In this document: piece by piece, positions 19,486-29,306 of the stretch
Position numbering within the stretch: position 1 is the first letter of the stretch
How the letters are laid out: each line of letters begins with the position of its first letter
Source of the DNA: Candidatus Leucobacter sulfamidivorax
Lineage (GTDB): Bacteria > Actinomycetota > Actinomycetes > Actinomycetales > Microbacteriaceae
Reading direction: 5' to 3'
DNA: 64,000 bases
Assembly (NCBI GenBank): GCA_016771945.1
Contig: QZLF01000001.1
Coordinates: forward strand, 1,321,447 to 1,385,446
Notes under the pieces: model-generated
Database searches by the model: none
What the model was told of the DNA's origin: nothing
What the model saw: only the letters and a program-made list of their open reading frames with translations
Translations under genes and position numbers: made by a program

Positions 19486-19535
19486 GGCCCCGCGCCCGAG
19501 ACCACCGCGAACCAAGCTCAAACGAAAGGACGACC

Positions 19536-19897
19536 GTGTCTGGCAGCAACGCCATTCGCGGCGCCCGCGTCGGATCCGGCCCCATGGGGGAGAAGGATCA
19601 CGGTGCGCGCGCCGAACGCATCAGCATCTCGTACTGGGACGCTCTCGGCAACGAGACCGTCCGCTACTTCGCGGCGGACGTCGCCGATGACGAGATCCCC
19701 GAGCAGATCGACTCCCCGCACACCGGGCTCCCGGCGGGGGCGACCGCGCCAACCCGCCGCAGCTCGCGAAGAACGAGCCGTACAAGACGCACCTCGCCTA
19801 CGTGAAGGAGCGGCGCACGCCCGAAGAGGCCGAGGAGCTGCTCGAGCAGGCGCTGCAGAAGCTGCGCGAGCGCCGCGGCTCGGTCGCCGCGAGCTGA
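19536..19897 (+). CDS. rbpA: RNA polymerase-binding protein RbpA, interrupted by a one-base frameshift
   Basis: GTG 19536 (AAAGGA upstream) gives 68 residues of RbpA (AIRGARVGSGPMGEKDHGARAER; SYWDALGNETVRYFAADV; IPEQIDSPHTGLPAG). From 19741 the match continues in another frame (DRANPPQLAKNEPYKTHLAY, then VKERRTPEEAEELLEQALQK) to a stop at 19897. One extra G in the G5 run at 19736-19740 restores a 120-residue protein. The C-terminal part is the sigma-interacting domain. RbpA activates RNA polymerase with the principal sigma factor and is essential in mycobacteria, so an indel error is the simplest reading. Confidence 0.88.
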
Positions 19898-19919
19898 CTC
19901 AGGGCCGGGGCTCGTCTCC

Positions 19920-19967
19920 GGCTCGAGGGGGCCTTCGGCCCGGCTCGAGGGGCCTTCAGCCCGGCTC
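19920..19967. terminator. tandem 21-22-base repeats forming terminator-like hairpins
   Basis: Two near-identical units (GGCTCGAGGGGGCCTTCGGC plus CC at 19920-19941, and a copy at 19942-19962) and the start of a third lie between the convergent 3' ends of rbpA and pgi. The first contains the hairpin GGGCC-TTC-GGCCC. Likely a bidirectional terminator; no U-tract. Confidence 0.5.
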
Positions 19968-19985
19968 CAGTGCCCGTCCGGGCCC

Positions 19986-21611
19986 CTACAGGCGCTCGAT
20001 GAGGGCGCGCACGAGGGCGCCCGGATCCGGGCTGCGCAACGCCAGTACCGGCCGCCCGCGGCTCTGCAGCACCTCGCGGTCCCCGCGCGCCTGAGCGGCG
20101 ATGAGGGCGCCGAAGCTCATCTCCAGGCCCGGGATCGGCTCGTTCGCCTCCGGGATGTCGAGCAGCTGCAGGAAGGCGCCGATCCGCGGCCCGCCCTTGT
20201 GCAGCTGCCCGGTCGAGTGGAGGAAGCGCGGCCCCCAGCCGAGCGACACCGGCACGCCGAGCGCGGCCGCGAGCCGATCGCGCAGCTCGACGACCGGTCC
20301 GCGGAGGGCGCCGGCGTCGAGATAGGCCTGCACGGCGAGATAGCCGCCCTCGGGGATCGACTCGCGGAGCGCGCTCAGCGCCTCGTCCGGCGTCGCCTGC
20401 TCCGGCAGCCCGGTCGCACCCCCCGGGGTCGCCAGCACCTCGGTGCCTTCGGCCTCGCCCGTGAGCACGGCCAGGGGTCGGTCCTCCTGCGCTCCGGGCG
20501 CCATCGCGGCCCGCGCGGCGACCTTCGCCGCCTCCACGTCGGGCTGATCGAAGGGGTTCACCCCCATGAGGCGGCAGAGCACGGAGGTCGCGGCCTCCCA
20601 GAGCAGGAACTGCGCCCCGAGCGGGCCCACCGCGGTGACGGAGGTCTCCGTAGCGGGGAGGTTCACGGCCTCGGGCGAGAGCGCGACGAGGATCGCCGCC
20701 GCGGGCATCGCCCCGTGCAGCTCCGGCGCTCCGTCGGCGAGGGCGAGCGGCAGCACCCCCAGGCCCTGCTTGCCGGTCGATTCCGCGACCAGCTGCTCGA
20801 TCCAGTCGCCGAGACCCGCCGGACGCACTTCGGCCTCGGTGAGCGCGCAGGCGTAGCGGGCGGGCAGTCCGGCCGCCAGCGCCGCGGCGAGCCGCAGCGC
20901 CGGGTTGCCGGGCTCGTCCACCGCGAGCACCGGTGCCGCAGCGCGCGCCTCCGCGATGAGCGCGCGCGCATCGGCGCCCGCGAGCGCGGCGGGGACGAGC
21001 CCGAAGGCGGTCAGCGCCGAGAAGCGCCCGCCCACGTTCGGGTCGGCCGGGAACACCCGGTAGCCGGCATCCTGAGCGGCGGCCTCGAGCGGGGAACCCG
21101 GGTCGGTGACGACCACGATGCGGGACGCCGCGTCGATGCCGGCCTCCCTGAAGCGCTGCTCGAAGGCCGCGAGATGGCTGCGGGTCTCGACGGTGGTGCC
21201 CGACTTCGAGCTCACGACGAGCACGGTGCGGGAGAGGTCGCCGCCCAGCACCCGGCGCACCGTCCCGGGATGGGTCGAGTCGAGCACGGTCAGCGCGGCC
21301 CAATCCCGGCGGGCGATGATCTCGGGCGCGAGGCTCGACCCGCCCATGCCGCAGAGCACGACCCGGTCCACGCCCCGTTTGAGGAGGGAGGCGCGGAGCC
21401 CGTCGATCTCCTCCAGCAGCCCGTCGGCGCGTTCGAAGGCGTCGATCCACCCGAGGCGGATCGACGCCTCGGCCTCGGCGTCCGGTCCCCAGAGTGTCGC
21501 GTCCCCGGCGAAGAGGCGTCCGGCCACCCCGTCGGAGACGAGCTCGGCGATCGCCGCCGCGGCCGCGGCCGGCTCCTCCGTCAGCTGCACCTCCACCGCG
21601 GCTCCCGTCAT
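19986..21611 (-). CDS. pgi: glucose-6-phosphate isomerase
   Basis: 541 residues. Conserved sugar-phosphate isomerase segments: [26 protein letters not shown] (phosphate-binding SxSGxT), [40 protein letters not shown] and the C-terminal [11 protein letters not shown]. It interconverts glucose-6-P and fructose-6-P, linking glycolysis to the pentose phosphate genes upstream. Its ATG overlaps the tal stop by four bases. zwf, opcA and pgl, which often follow here in related genomes, are absent; rbpA comes next. Confidence 0.95.
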   Translation of the reverse strand: MTGAAVEVQLTEEPAAAAAAIAELVSDGVAGRLFAGDATLWGPDAEAEASIRLGWIDAFERADGLLEEIDGLRASLLKRGVDRVVLCGMGGSSLAPEIIARRDWAALTVLDSTHPGTVRRVLGGDLSRTVLVVSSKSGTTVETRSHLAAFEQRFREAGIDAASRIVVVTDPGSPLEAAAQDAGYRVFPADPNVGGRFSALTAFGLVPAALAGADARALIAEARAAAPVLAVDEPGNPALRLAAALAAGLPARYACALTEAEVRPAGLGDWIEQLVAESTGKQGLGVLPLALADGAPELHGAMPAAAILVALSPEAVNLPATETSVTAVGPLGAQFLLWEAATSVLCRLMGVNPFDQPDVEAAKVAARAAMAPGAQEDRPLAVLTGEAEGTEVLATPGGATGLPEQATPDEALSALRESIPEGGYLAVQAYLDAGALRGPVVELRDRLAAALGVPVSLGWGPRFLHSTGQLHKGGPRIGAFLQLLDIPEANEPIPGLEMSFGALIAAQARGDREVLQSRGRPVLALRSPDPGALVRALIERL

Positions 21612-22762
21612 CCGGACGACTCCATCGCCGTCTCGACCGAGGCGAGCAGCTCGGCCCAGGAGGCCTCGAACTTCTGCAGCCCCTCCGCCTCCAACTGCGC
21701 GACGACGGCCGCGTAGTCGATGCCGAGGCCGTCGAGGGTGTTCAGCACCTGGTCGGCTTCACGGTACTCGCCGGCGACGGTGTCCTGCGCGGCCTCCCCG
21801 TGGTCGGCGAAGGCGGCGAGGGTCGCCATGGGCAGCGTGTTGACGGTGCCCGCGGTGACGAGGCCGTCGACGTACAGGGTGTCCGGCAGCGCCGGATCCT
21901 TGGTGCCGGTCGAGGCCCAGAGCGGGCGCTGGCGGTTGGCACCGGCCGCGAGCAGCAGCTTCGCCCGTTCGCTGGAGAAGCCCTGCTCGGCGGCCTCGTG
22001 GGCCAGGCGCGCGTTCGCGAGGCCGGCGCGGCTGCGCAGCGCGAGTGCGTCCTCGCCGCCGGTCTGCGCCGGATCCGCGGCGTCCGCCGCCTCGGACGCC
22101 TCCGCGATCTCGGCGAGCCGCGGGTCGACGAGCGCGTCGAAGCGCGAGACGAAGACCGAGGCCACCGAGTGGATCTCGGAGAGGTCGAGCCCCGCCGCGC
22201 GTGCGCGCTCGAGTCCCGTGAGGTAGGCGTTCACGACCTGCCGGTACCGGGTGATGCCGAACACGAGGGTGACGTTGACGCTGATGCCCGCCGCGATCGT
22301 CTCAGCGATGGCCTCCAGCCCGGCGACGGTCGCGGGGATCTTGATCATGGCGTTCGGGCGGTCGACGCGGCGCCAGAGCTCCCGCGCCTGGGCGACGGTA
22401 CCCGCGGCGTCGTGCGCCAGCGCGGGGGAGACCTCGACCGACACGCGGCCGTCCCGCCCGCCCGAGGCGGCGAAGACGTCGGCGAGCACGTCGCAGGCAT
22501 CGGCGACGTCGGCGCAGATCAGCTCGAACGCGGCCTCCTCGGGGGAGAGGCCCCGATCCGCGCACGCCGCGATCGCGGCCTCGTAGCCGCGGCCCCCGCC
22601 GATCGCCGCCGAGAAGATCGTCGGGTTCGTGGTCACCCCGACGACGTCGAGCCCGCTCACCAGCTCGGCGAGCCGGCCGCCGTCGATCAGCTCGCGCGAG
22701 AGGTCGTCGAGCCAGATGCTCACCCCTGCGTCTCGGAGTGCGGCGGTGCGAGGGTTGCTCAC
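21608..22762 (-). CDS. tal: transaldolase
   Basis: 384 residues, the long actinobacterial transaldolase type. Seen: [12 protein letters not shown] and [14 protein letters not shown] at the N-terminus, [18 protein letters not shown] with the Schiff-base Lys, [11 protein letters not shown], and [21 protein letters not shown] near the C-terminus. Acts in the non-oxidative pentose phosphate pathway with transketolase, encoded 33 bases upstream. Coupled to pgi by a four-base overlap. Confidence 0.96.
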   Translation of the reverse strand: MSNPRTAALRDAGVSIWLDDLSRELIDGGRLAELVSGLDVVGVTTNPTIFSAAIGGGRGYEAAIAACADRGLSPEEAAFELICADVADACDVLADVFAASGGRDGRVSVEVSPALAHDAAGTVAQARELWRRVDRPNAMIKIPATVAGLEAIAETIAAGISVNVTLVFGITRYRQVVNAYLTGLERARAAGLDLSEIHSVASVFVSRFDALVDPRLAEIAEASEAADAADPAQTGGEDALALRSRAGLANARLAHEAAEQGFSSERAKLLLAAGANRQRPLWASTGTKDPALPDTLYVDGLVTAGTVNTLPMATLAAFADHGEAAQDTVAGEYREADQVLNTLDGLGIDYAAVVAQLEAEGLQKFEASWAELLASVETAMESSG

Positions 22763-22795
22763 GGGGCTCCTTTCGGGGACGAGGGGAGGGTCTGG

Positions 22796-24871
22796 TCAGG
22801 CAGCGAGCGACTCGTGCGCGGCCGAGACGACCGCGTCCGTCGTGATGCCGAACTCGCGGAACAGCGTCTCGTAGTCGGCCGAGGCGCCGAAGTGCTCGAT
22901 GCTCACCGAGCGGCCGCGGTCGCCGATGAGCTCGCGCCAGCCGAGGGCGAGGCCCGCCTCGACGCTCACGCGCGCGGTGACCGCGGCGGGCAGCACCGAC
23001 TCGCGGTACTCGGGGCTCTGCTCGGCGAACCACTCGAGGCAGGGCGCCGAGACGACCCGGGCGCCGACGCCCTCGGCCGCGAGCCGCTCGCGCGCCTCGA
23101 CCGCGAGCTGCACCTCGCTGCCCGTGGCGATGAGGATCACGTCGACCGTGCCGGTCGGAGAGTCGGCGAGCACGTAGGCGCCCTTGCGCACCTCGTCGGT
23201 GCGGGTGCCCTCGAGCACCGGCACGTTCTGCCGGGTGAGGGCGAGGCCGACCGGGCCGCCGTGGCGGCTCAGGGTCTCGTGCCAGGCGATCGCGGTCTCG
23301 TTCGCGTCGGCGGGGCGCACGATCGCGAGGTTCGGGATCGCCCGCAGCGCGGCGAGGTGCTCGATCGGCTGGTGCGTCGGGCCGTCCTCGCCCAGCGCGA
23401 TCGAGTCGTGCGTCCACACGAAGATGCTCGGCACGTTCATGAGCGCGGCGAGGCGCACGGCCGGCCGCATGTAGTCGGCGAACTGCAGGAAGGTGCCGCC
23501 GTAGGCGCGGGTCTTCCCGTGCAGCTGGATGCCGTTCAGGATCGCGGCCATCGCATGCTCGCGGATGCCGAAGTGCAGCACGCGGCCGTAGGGGTCGCCC
23601 GTCCAGCTCTTCGTCGAATGATGCGCCGGCACGAAGGAGGGCGCGCCCGCGATGGTCGTGTTGTTGGAGCCGGCGAGGTCGGAGGATCCGCCCCACAGCT
23701 CGGGCAGCACCGGCGCGAGCGCGTTCAGCACCTTGCCGCTCGCGGCGCGCGTCGCCACGCTCGTGCCCGCCTCGAAGACGGGCAGGGCCTCCCGGGCGGC
23801 GTCGGGCAGCTCGCCGGCCTCGAGGCGGGCGAGCAGCGCGGCCCGCTCGGGGTTCGCCGCCGCCCAGGAGTCGAAGCCCCGCTGCCATTCGGCGCGATCC
23901 GCCGCGGCGCGCTCGGCGAGACTCCGGGTGTGCGCGATGACCTCGGGCGCGACGTCGAAGTGCCGCTCGGGGTCGAAGCCCAGGGCGCGCTTCAGCCCGG
24001 CGAGCTCCTCGCCGCCGAGCGCCGAGCCGTGGATACCGCCGGTGTTCTGCTTGCCGGGGGAGGGCCAGCCGATGATCGTCTTCAGGATGATGAGCGAGGG
24101 CTTCGTCGTCTCGGCCTGCGCCTCGAGGATCGCCGCGTGGAGCGCCTGCGGATCCTCCGCGTACTCGCCGCCCGATGCGGATCCGCCGAGCCAGTCGACC
24201 TCGAGCACCTGCCAGCCGTAGGCCTCGTAGCGAGCCCTGACGTCCTCGCTGAAGGCGATGTCGGTGTCGTCCTCGATCGAGATGCGGTTGGAGTCGTAGA
24301 TCGCGATGAGGTTGCCGAGCTCCTGATGGCCCGCGAGCGAGCCGGCCTCGCTCGTCACGCCCTCCTGCATGTCGCCGTCGCCGGCGATCACGTAGACGTA
24401 GTGGTCGAAGGGGCTCGTGCCCGGGGCAGCGTCGGGGTCGAAGAGGCCGCGCTCGTAGCGCTGCGCGTAGGCGAAGCCGACCGCCGAGGCGAGGCCCTGG
24501 CCGAGCGGACCGGTCGTGATCTCGACGCCCGGGGTGTGGCCGTACTCGGGGTGCCCCGGGGTCTTCGAGCCCCAGCTGCGCAGCGCCTCGATGTCCTCGA
24601 GCTCGAGGCCGAAGCCGCCGAGGTAGAGCTGCACGTACTGGGTCAGCGAGCTGTGCCCGACCGAGAGGATGAAGCGATCGCGCCCGATCCAGTCGGTGTC
24701 CCGCGGATCGTGCCGCAGGACCTTCTGATAGAGCAGGTGGGCGGCGGGGGCCAGGCTGATCGCGGTGCCCGGGTGGCCGTTGCCGACCCTCTCGACGGCG
24801 TCCGCGGCGAGCACCCGCGCAGTGTCGACCGCGCGGTCGTCGAGCGTGCCCCAGTCAAGTTCCTTCGTCAA
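22796..24871 (-). CDS. tkt: transketolase
   Basis: 691-residue thiamine-diphosphate enzyme. Visible: [18 protein letters not shown] and FILSVGHSS, the ThDP/Mg motif [14 protein letters not shown] through [14 protein letters not shown], and the second-domain [23 protein letters not shown]. The TTG at 24871 is preceded by GAGAGG with good spacing and gives [14 protein letters not shown]; no better start is nearby. Transcribed towards tal and pgi; divergent from ctaB, with a TAGGCT-type -10 in the 94-base gap. Confidence 0.96.
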   Translation of the reverse strand: MTKELDWGTLDDRAVDTARVLAADAVERVGNGHPGTAISLAPAAHLLYQKVLRHDPRDTDWIGRDRFILSVGHSSLTQYVQLYLGGFGLELEDIEALRSWGSKTPGHPEYGHTPGVEITTGPLGQGLASAVGFAYAQRYERGLFDPDAAPGTSPFDHYVYVIAGDGDMQEGVTSEAGSLAGHQELGNLIAIYDSNRISIEDDTDIAFSEDVRARYEAYGWQVLEVDWLGGSASGGEYAEDPQALHAAILEAQAETTKPSLIILKTIIGWPSPGKQNTGGIHGSALGGEELAGLKRALGFDPERHFDVAPEVIAHTRSLAERAAADRAEWQRGFDSWAAANPERAALLARLEAGELPDAAREALPVFEAGTSVATRAASGKVLNALAPVLPELWGGSSDLAGSNNTTIAGAPSFVPAHHSTKSWTGDPYGRVLHFGIREHAMAAILNGIQLHGKTRAYGGTFLQFADYMRPAVRLAALMNVPSIFVWTHDSIALGEDGPTHQPIEHLAALRAIPNLAIVRPADANETAIAWHETLSRHGGPVGLALTRQNVPVLEGTRTDEVRKGAYVLADSPTGTVDVILIATGSEVQLAVEARERLAAEGVGARVVSAPCLEWFAEQSPEYRESVLPAAVTARVSVEAGLALGWRELIGDRGRSVSIEHFGASADYETLFREFGITTDAVVSAAHESLAA

Positions 24872-24965
24872 TGTCCAGCCTCTCGGATCGCAGTCGCCGC
24901 CATGCGTGCGCGGCCGATGCGCGCACCCAGCCAGCCTACCGCGCGAGCGGGTACGATAGAGATCG

Positions 24966-25898
24966 ATGTCGATCGAAACCGGGACCCCCGCACGCGCTTC
25001 CGAGGCCTATCCTCGGCCGGGCGCCTGGCGCACCGTGAAGGCGTACGTCGCCCTCACGAAGCCGCGCGTGATGGAGCTGCTGCTCGTCGTCACCGTGCCC
25101 GCGATGATCCTGGCCCAGGGCGGGCTGCCGAACCTCTGGCTCGTGCTCGCGACACTGATCGGCGGGGCGATGAGCGCGGGATCTGCCGGCGCCTTCAACT
25201 GCTACATCGACCGCGAGGCCGATCGCAAGATGAAGCGCACGGAGAACCGTCCGCTCGTGACCGGCGAGATCTCGGACCGCAACGCGCTCGTCTTCGCCTG
25301 GGTGCTCGGCGTCGTCTCGATCGTGTGGCTCTTCTTCACCACGAACTGGCTCGCGGCCGTTCTCGGCGTCGCGGCCATCTTCACCTACGTCGTCGTCTAC
25401 ACGATCTGGCTCAAGGGCCGCAGCGAGCAGAACATCGTGTGGGGCGGGATCGCGGGCTGCTTCCCGGTGCTCATCGGCTGGGCGGCGGTCACCGGCTCCC
25501 TCGACTGGCCCGCCTGGGTCTTCTTCCTCGTCATCTTCCTGTGGACCCCCGCCCACTATTGGCCCCTGTCCATGAAGTACCGCGAGGACTACGCCGCCGC
25601 CGGCGTGCCGATGCTCGGGGTCGTGCGCGGGCGCATCACCGTCGGCCTGCAGATCATCCTCTACGCGTGGGCGACGGTCGCCGCGAGCCTGCTGCTGATC
25701 CCCGTCGCGCAGATGGGCATCGTCTACATCGTCATCTCCGTCGCCGCGGGCGGGTACTTCCTCGTCCGGGCGCACGGCCTGTACCACCAGGCGATCCGCG
25801 GCCGCGAGGGGAAGCCGATGGGGGTCTTCCACACCTCGAACCTCTACCTCTCGGTGCTGTCGGTCGCCATCGCGATCGATCCGCTGCTGCCGTTCTGA
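24966..25898 (+). CDS. ctaB: protoheme IX farnesyltransferase (heme O synthase)
   Basis: 310-residue UbiA-superfamily membrane prenyltransferase. The catalytic Asp-rich motif is NCYIDREADRKMKRTENRPL (about residues 78-97); the second conserved region is WTPAHYWPLSMKYREDYAAAGVPML. About nine hydrophobic segments. It converts heme B to heme O for cytochrome oxidase; ctaA is convergent 0.7 kb away. TACGAT lies nine bases before the ATG, so the transcript is probably leaderless or nearly so. Confidence 0.95.
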   Translation: MSIETGTPARASEAYPRPGAWRTVKAYVALTKPRVMELLLVVTVPAMILAQGGLPNLWLVLATLIGGAMSAGSAGAFNCYIDREADRKMKRTENRPLVTGEISDRNALVFAWVLGVVSIVWLFFTTNWLAAVLGVAAIFTYVVVYTIWLKGRSEQNIVWGGIAGCFPVLIGWAAVTGSLDWPAWVFFLVIFLWTPAHYWPLSMKYREDYAAAGVPMLGVVRGRITVGLQIILYAWATVAASLLLIPVAQMGIVYIVISVAAGGYFLVRAHGLYHQAIRGREGKPMGVFHTSNLYLSVLSVAIAIDPLLPF

Positions 25899-25991
25899 CC
25901 CGGGGCTCCGCGGCACCGCGCACTGCTCCCTGTCCCTCCCTCTCCCGCCTCGCTTCGTATCGCCCCGCCTCGCCGCCGAAAGAAGGGTTTC

Positions 25992-26022
25992 GCAGGTTTC
26001 CCGCGGGAGAACCTGCATTTTT
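25992..26022 (+). terminator. Rho-independent terminator after ctaB
   Basis: GCAGGTT (25992-25998) pairs with AACCTGC (26010-26016) around an inner palindromic TCCCGCGGGA, followed by ATTTTT. A U-tract like this is rare in the window, making it the clearest intrinsic terminator. The rest of 25899-26151 holds no gene I can support. Confidence 0.8.
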
Positions 26023-26151
26023 CTGCTCTCGATGAGGTTCGGGATCCCGGTGACGGGCCGCGATCACCGCTCACAGGCTGGGCACGGGGAGTTAGTCGCA
26101 TTCTCTGTGGATAACCGCGATCCGCGAGGAGCGCACGCGCACCATAGGAGG

Positions 26152-26593
26152 ATGACGACCCGCTTCGAGCAGGATCCTCAACTCACGGGCAGCGCTTTTC
26201 TCGTGCGAGACGCCGTGCGGCGAGGGTTTCAGTCACGCCACGGCGCTCGCCCTGCTCGGATGCCCGATCCGCATGCCGAAGGGCGCCCCGGTCGATGTCT
26301 CCTCCCCGATCGCACTCGGGAGCGTGGGCTGCCGAGGAGCGACCGGGCACCGCCATCAGAGCCAAGCATCGGAGTACGCCTGCGAAGTGCCGGAGCATGT
26401 CGGGCGGATCCTGGTGTTCTTCCAGTAGGATCTGCTGCAGAGGGCGACTGCCGCGGGGCGAAGCATGCTCGAGTTCAGCGGGCGCGACGCGCGGAGGATC
26501 CGTCCCGCCCTCGCGCGACTGCTCGACGAGCGGTCGGGGGATGACACCGAGTCCGCGGTTCCGTTCGCTCGAGCGGAGCGGCGGATCGGCTAG
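26152..26593 (+). pseudogene. degraded gene remnant, resembling the actinobacterial AbiEi/DUF559-like family
   Basis: Coding-like peptide runs across frames. From ATG 26152: TRFEQDPQLTGSAFLVRDAVRRG; then after a frame change near 26230, FSHATALALLGCPIRMPKGAPVDVSSPIAL and GSVGCRGATGHRH up to VGRILVFFQ; a TAG (FFQ/DLL); and in the same frame ATAAGRSMLEFSGRDARRIRPALARLLDE to a stop at 26593. The FSHATAL...PVDVS...RG..GH pattern recalls DUF559/AbiEi-like proteins, but about 50 residues expected between VRRG and FSH are missing. Best read as a decayed gene; family assignment is tentative. It overlaps the ctaA stop. Confidence 0.5.
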
Positions 26594-27663
26594 GCGCGGG
26601 GGAGGGAGCGCTTGAAACCCAGGATCGCGACCGTCATCGAGGCGGATGCCAGGGCGGCGAGCACCATGTGCACGCCCACCGCGAGTGGAGGCAGGCCCGC
26701 GCGCGACTGGTAGATGCCGACCGCGATCTGGATCACGAGCATGACGAGCAGCGCCACGAGCCAGGGGAGCGGTCGGAGCCGCTTCACCGCGGCCCAGATC
26801 GTGAGCACCACCACGAGGGCGAGCAGCGCGTAGCTCGGCCAGGAGTGCAGGTGCGCGAGCAGAGAGGCGTCGAAGCCGCGTCGCACCACCTCGTCGTCGC
26901 CGGAATGGGGCCCGTTCGCGGTGGTCAGCACCCCGATGAACACGGTCGCCGCGAGCACGAGCGTGGTGACGTGGCCGAGGATCATGAACGGCTTCGGCAC
27001 GACGAGCTCGCGTCGGCCGGGCGCCTCGCGCATGCGCACGAGGAAGGCGGCGGTCAGGCAGACCAGGATCAGCGAGGAGACGTAGTGGAAACCGACGATG
27101 AAGGCGTTCAGCCTGGTCAGGACGGTGATGCCGCCGACGAAGGCCTGCGCGACGACACCGACCAGCACGATCCAGGCGAGGGAGACGAGGTCGTGCCGCG
27201 CGCGGGTCTGCCGGATCGAGACGACGGCGGCGACGATGACGCCGATCAGCAGCACCGCCGAGAAGAAGACGAACCCGGGCAGTCCCAGCAGCGCCGTGAT
27301 CAGCCAGGCCAGACCGCCCGCGATGAGGGAGGACAGCGCGAACCAGAGCGCATTGAACAGCAGGCGTCTCCCGCCGACGGCGTTCAGCACCAGGAGCAGC
27401 ACGGCGAGCGCCAGCACCACGAGCAGGCCGGTGATGGTGCGGTTGCCGAACTCGATGACGCCGTGGATGCCGAGCTCGGGGGTGGGCACCAGCGAATCCG
27501 GGGTGCAGAACGGCCACTCCATGCATCCGAGGCCCGACCCCGTGAGACGGACCGCTCCGCCGGTGCCGATGATGATGACGTTCACCACGAACGACGCCCA
27601 CGCGAAGAAGGGGAGCATCCGCGGCAGGCCGCGAGCGGTCTCGGTGCTGGTGGCCTCGGTCAC
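26590..27663 (-). CDS. ctaA: heme A synthase (COX15/CtaA)
   Basis: 357-residue, eight-helix membrane protein. N-terminal VIIIGTGGAVRLTGSGLGCM, then EWPFC with the Cys pair of the family; heme-ligand His candidates in IEFGNRTITG (neighbouring loop), FHYVSSLIL, HLHSWPSY and VHMVLAAL. It oxidises heme O to heme A, following CtaB. GTG 27663 has AAAGGA six bases upstream. A palindrome resembling a DtxR/IdeR box lies 32 bases upstream of the start, shared with the divergent suf operon. Confidence 0.93.
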   Translation of the reverse strand: MTEATSTETARGLPRMLPFFAWASFVVNVIIIGTGGAVRLTGSGLGCMEWPFCTPDSLVPTPELGIHGVIEFGNRTITGLLVVLALAVLLLVLNAVGGRRLLFNALWFALSSLIAGGLAWLITALLGLPGFVFFSAVLLIGVIVAAVVSIRQTRARHDLVSLAWIVLVGVVAQAFVGGITVLTRLNAFIVGFHYVSSLILVCLTAAFLVRMREAPGRRELVVPKPFMILGHVTTLVLAATVFIGVLTTANGPHSGDDEVVRRGFDASLLAHLHSWPSYALLALVVVLTIWAAVKRLRPLPWLVALLVMLVIQIAVGIYQSRAGLPPLAVGVHMVLAALASASMTVAILGFKRSLPRA

Positions 27664-27694
27664 ATTCGTCCTTTCGCTCGTGGCTGAACCCAGG

Positions 27695-27713
27695 TGTGGT
27701 AAGGCTTACCTCC
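27695..27713. promoter_or_regulatory. DtxR/IdeR-like iron box between ctaA and sufB
   Basis: The core GGTAAGGCTTACC (27698-27710) is a perfect palindrome around one central G. The 19-base window matches the IdeR/DtxR consensus TTAGGTTAGSCTAACCTAA at 13 positions. It lies two bases before the candidate suf -35 and 32-50 bases upstream of the ctaA start, so one iron sensor could act on both heme A and Fe-S genes. Inference from sequence similarity. Confidence 0.5.
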
Positions 27714-27714
27714 C

Positions 27715-27743
27715 CTGACAAGAGGCGACCCAGGCTGTAGACT
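27715..27743 (+). promoter_or_regulatory. suf operon promoter
   Basis: CTGACA (27715-27720), a 17-base spacer and TAGACT (27738-27743). Predicted start near 27750, giving a 5' leader of about 136 bases that contains a small hairpin GGGCGT-CTCG-ACGCCC (27782-27797). Confidence 0.65.
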
Positions 27744-27885
27744 GGATCATTGATGCTCCGCGCCGCGAGCGCGAGCCTGGAGGGCGTCTCGACGCCCACA
27801 CTACTGCACTGCCGCAGGGAACCCGATGTGCGGCCGAATTCGTGCGCGCACAGGGGCCCGAGGCGGACGAACGAGGGATGGAACG

Positions 27886-29304
27886 ATGCCAGAGGTACTG
27901 ATCGACCGGCCGGAACTCGAGGGCCTGGGTGTCTACGAGTTCGGCTGGCACGACAAGGACGAGGCGGGCGCCGCCGCTCAGCGCGGTCTGAGCGAGGCGG
28001 TCGTCCGCAACATCTCCGGGCTCAAGAGCGAGCCCGAGTGGATGCTCGAGCGCCGGCTCAAGGCGCTCAAGATCTTCGACCGCAAGCCGATGCCGAGCTG
28101 GGGCGCAGACCTCAGCGACATCGACTTCGACAACATCAAGTACTTCGTGCGCTCGACCGAGAAGCAGGCCACCACCTGGGACGAGCTTCCCGAGGAGATC
28201 AAGGAGACCTACGAGCGCCTCGGCATTCCCGAGGCCGAGCGCCAGCGCCTCGTCGCGGGCGTCGCCGCCCAGTACGAGTCCGAGGTGGTCTACCACCAGA
28301 TCCGCGAGGATCTCGAGGCCCAGGGCGTGCTCTTCCTCGACACCGACACCGCGCTGCGCGAGCACCCGGAGTTCTTCGAGCAGTACTTCGGCACCGTCAT
28401 CCCCTCGGGCGACAACAAGTTCGCGGCGCTGAACACCGCGGTGTGGTCGGGCGGATCCTTCGTCTACGTGCCGAAGGGAGTGCACGTCGAGATCCCGCTC
28501 CAGGCCTACTTCCGCATCAACACCGAGAACATGGGCCAGTTCGAGCGCACCCTCATCATCGCCGACGAGGACAGCTACGTGCACTACATCGAGGGCTGCA
28601 CGGCGCCCATCTACAAGAGCGACTCGCTGCACTCGGCCGTCGTGGAGATCATCGTGAAGAAGGGCGCCCGCGTGCGCTACACGACGATCCAGAACTGGTC
28701 GAACAACGTCTACAACCTCGTCACCAAGCGCGCGGTGGCCGAGGAGGGCGCGACCATGGAGTGGGTCGACGGCAACATCGGCTCGAAGGTCACCATGAAG
28801 TATCCGTCGATCTACCTGACCGGCGAGCACGCCAAGGGCGAGACCCTCTCGGTGGCCTTCGCGGGTCCCGGCCAGCACCAGGACGCCGGCGCCAAGATGA
28901 TCCACCTCGCGCCCCACACCAAGTCGTCGATCCTCTCGAAGTCCATCGCCCGCGGCGGCGGTCGCACCGGCTACCGGGGCGAGGTCCGCGTCGACGCGAA
29001 CGCGCATCACGCCGCCAACTCGGTGGTCTGCGACGCGCTGCTCGTCGACACGATCTCGCGCAGCGACACCTACCCGGCGATCGACATCCGCACCGATGAC
29101 GCCACGCTCGCCCACGAGGCGACCGTCACCCGCGTCAGCGAGGAGCAGCTCTTCTACCTCATGAGCCGCGGCCTCTCCGAGGAGGAGGCCATGGCGATGA
29201 TCGTGCGCGGCTTCATCGAGCCCATCGCGCGCGAGCTGCCCATGGAGTACGCGCTCGAACTGAACAAGCTCATCGAGATGAGCATGGAAGGATCCGTCGG
29301 TTAA
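27886..29304 (+). CDS. sufB: Fe-S cluster assembly scaffold protein SufB
   Basis: 472 residues. Conserved SufB segments: [49 protein letters not shown] with the scaffold Cys, [15 protein letters not shown] and [19 protein letters not shown]. Forms the SufBC2D scaffold that builds Fe-S clusters. ATG 27886 chosen because [14 protein letters not shown] fits the family N-terminus and GAGG lies upstream. First gene of the operon; no SufR regulator gene precedes it. Confidence 0.96.
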   Translation: MPEVLIDRPELEGLGVYEFGWHDKDEAGAAAQRGLSEAVVRNISGLKSEPEWMLERRLKALKIFDRKPMPSWGADLSDIDFDNIKYFVRSTEKQATTWDELPEEIKETYERLGIPEAERQRLVAGVAAQYESEVVYHQIREDLEAQGVLFLDTDTALREHPEFFEQYFGTVIPSGDNKFAALNTAVWSGGSFVYVPKGVHVEIPLQAYFRINTENMGQFERTLIIADEDSYVHYIEGCTAPIYKSDSLHSAVVEIIVKKGARVRYTTIQNWSNNVYNLVTKRAVAEEGATMEWVDGNIGSKVTMKYPSIYLTGEHAKGETLSVAFAGPGQHQDAGAKMIHLAPHTKSSILSKSIARGGGRTGYRGEVRVDANAHHAANSVVCDALLVDTISRSDTYPAIDIRTDDATLAHEATVTRVSEEQLFYLMSRGLSEEEAMAMIVRGFIEPIARELPMEYALELNKLIEMSMEGSVG

Positions 29305-29306
29305 AG

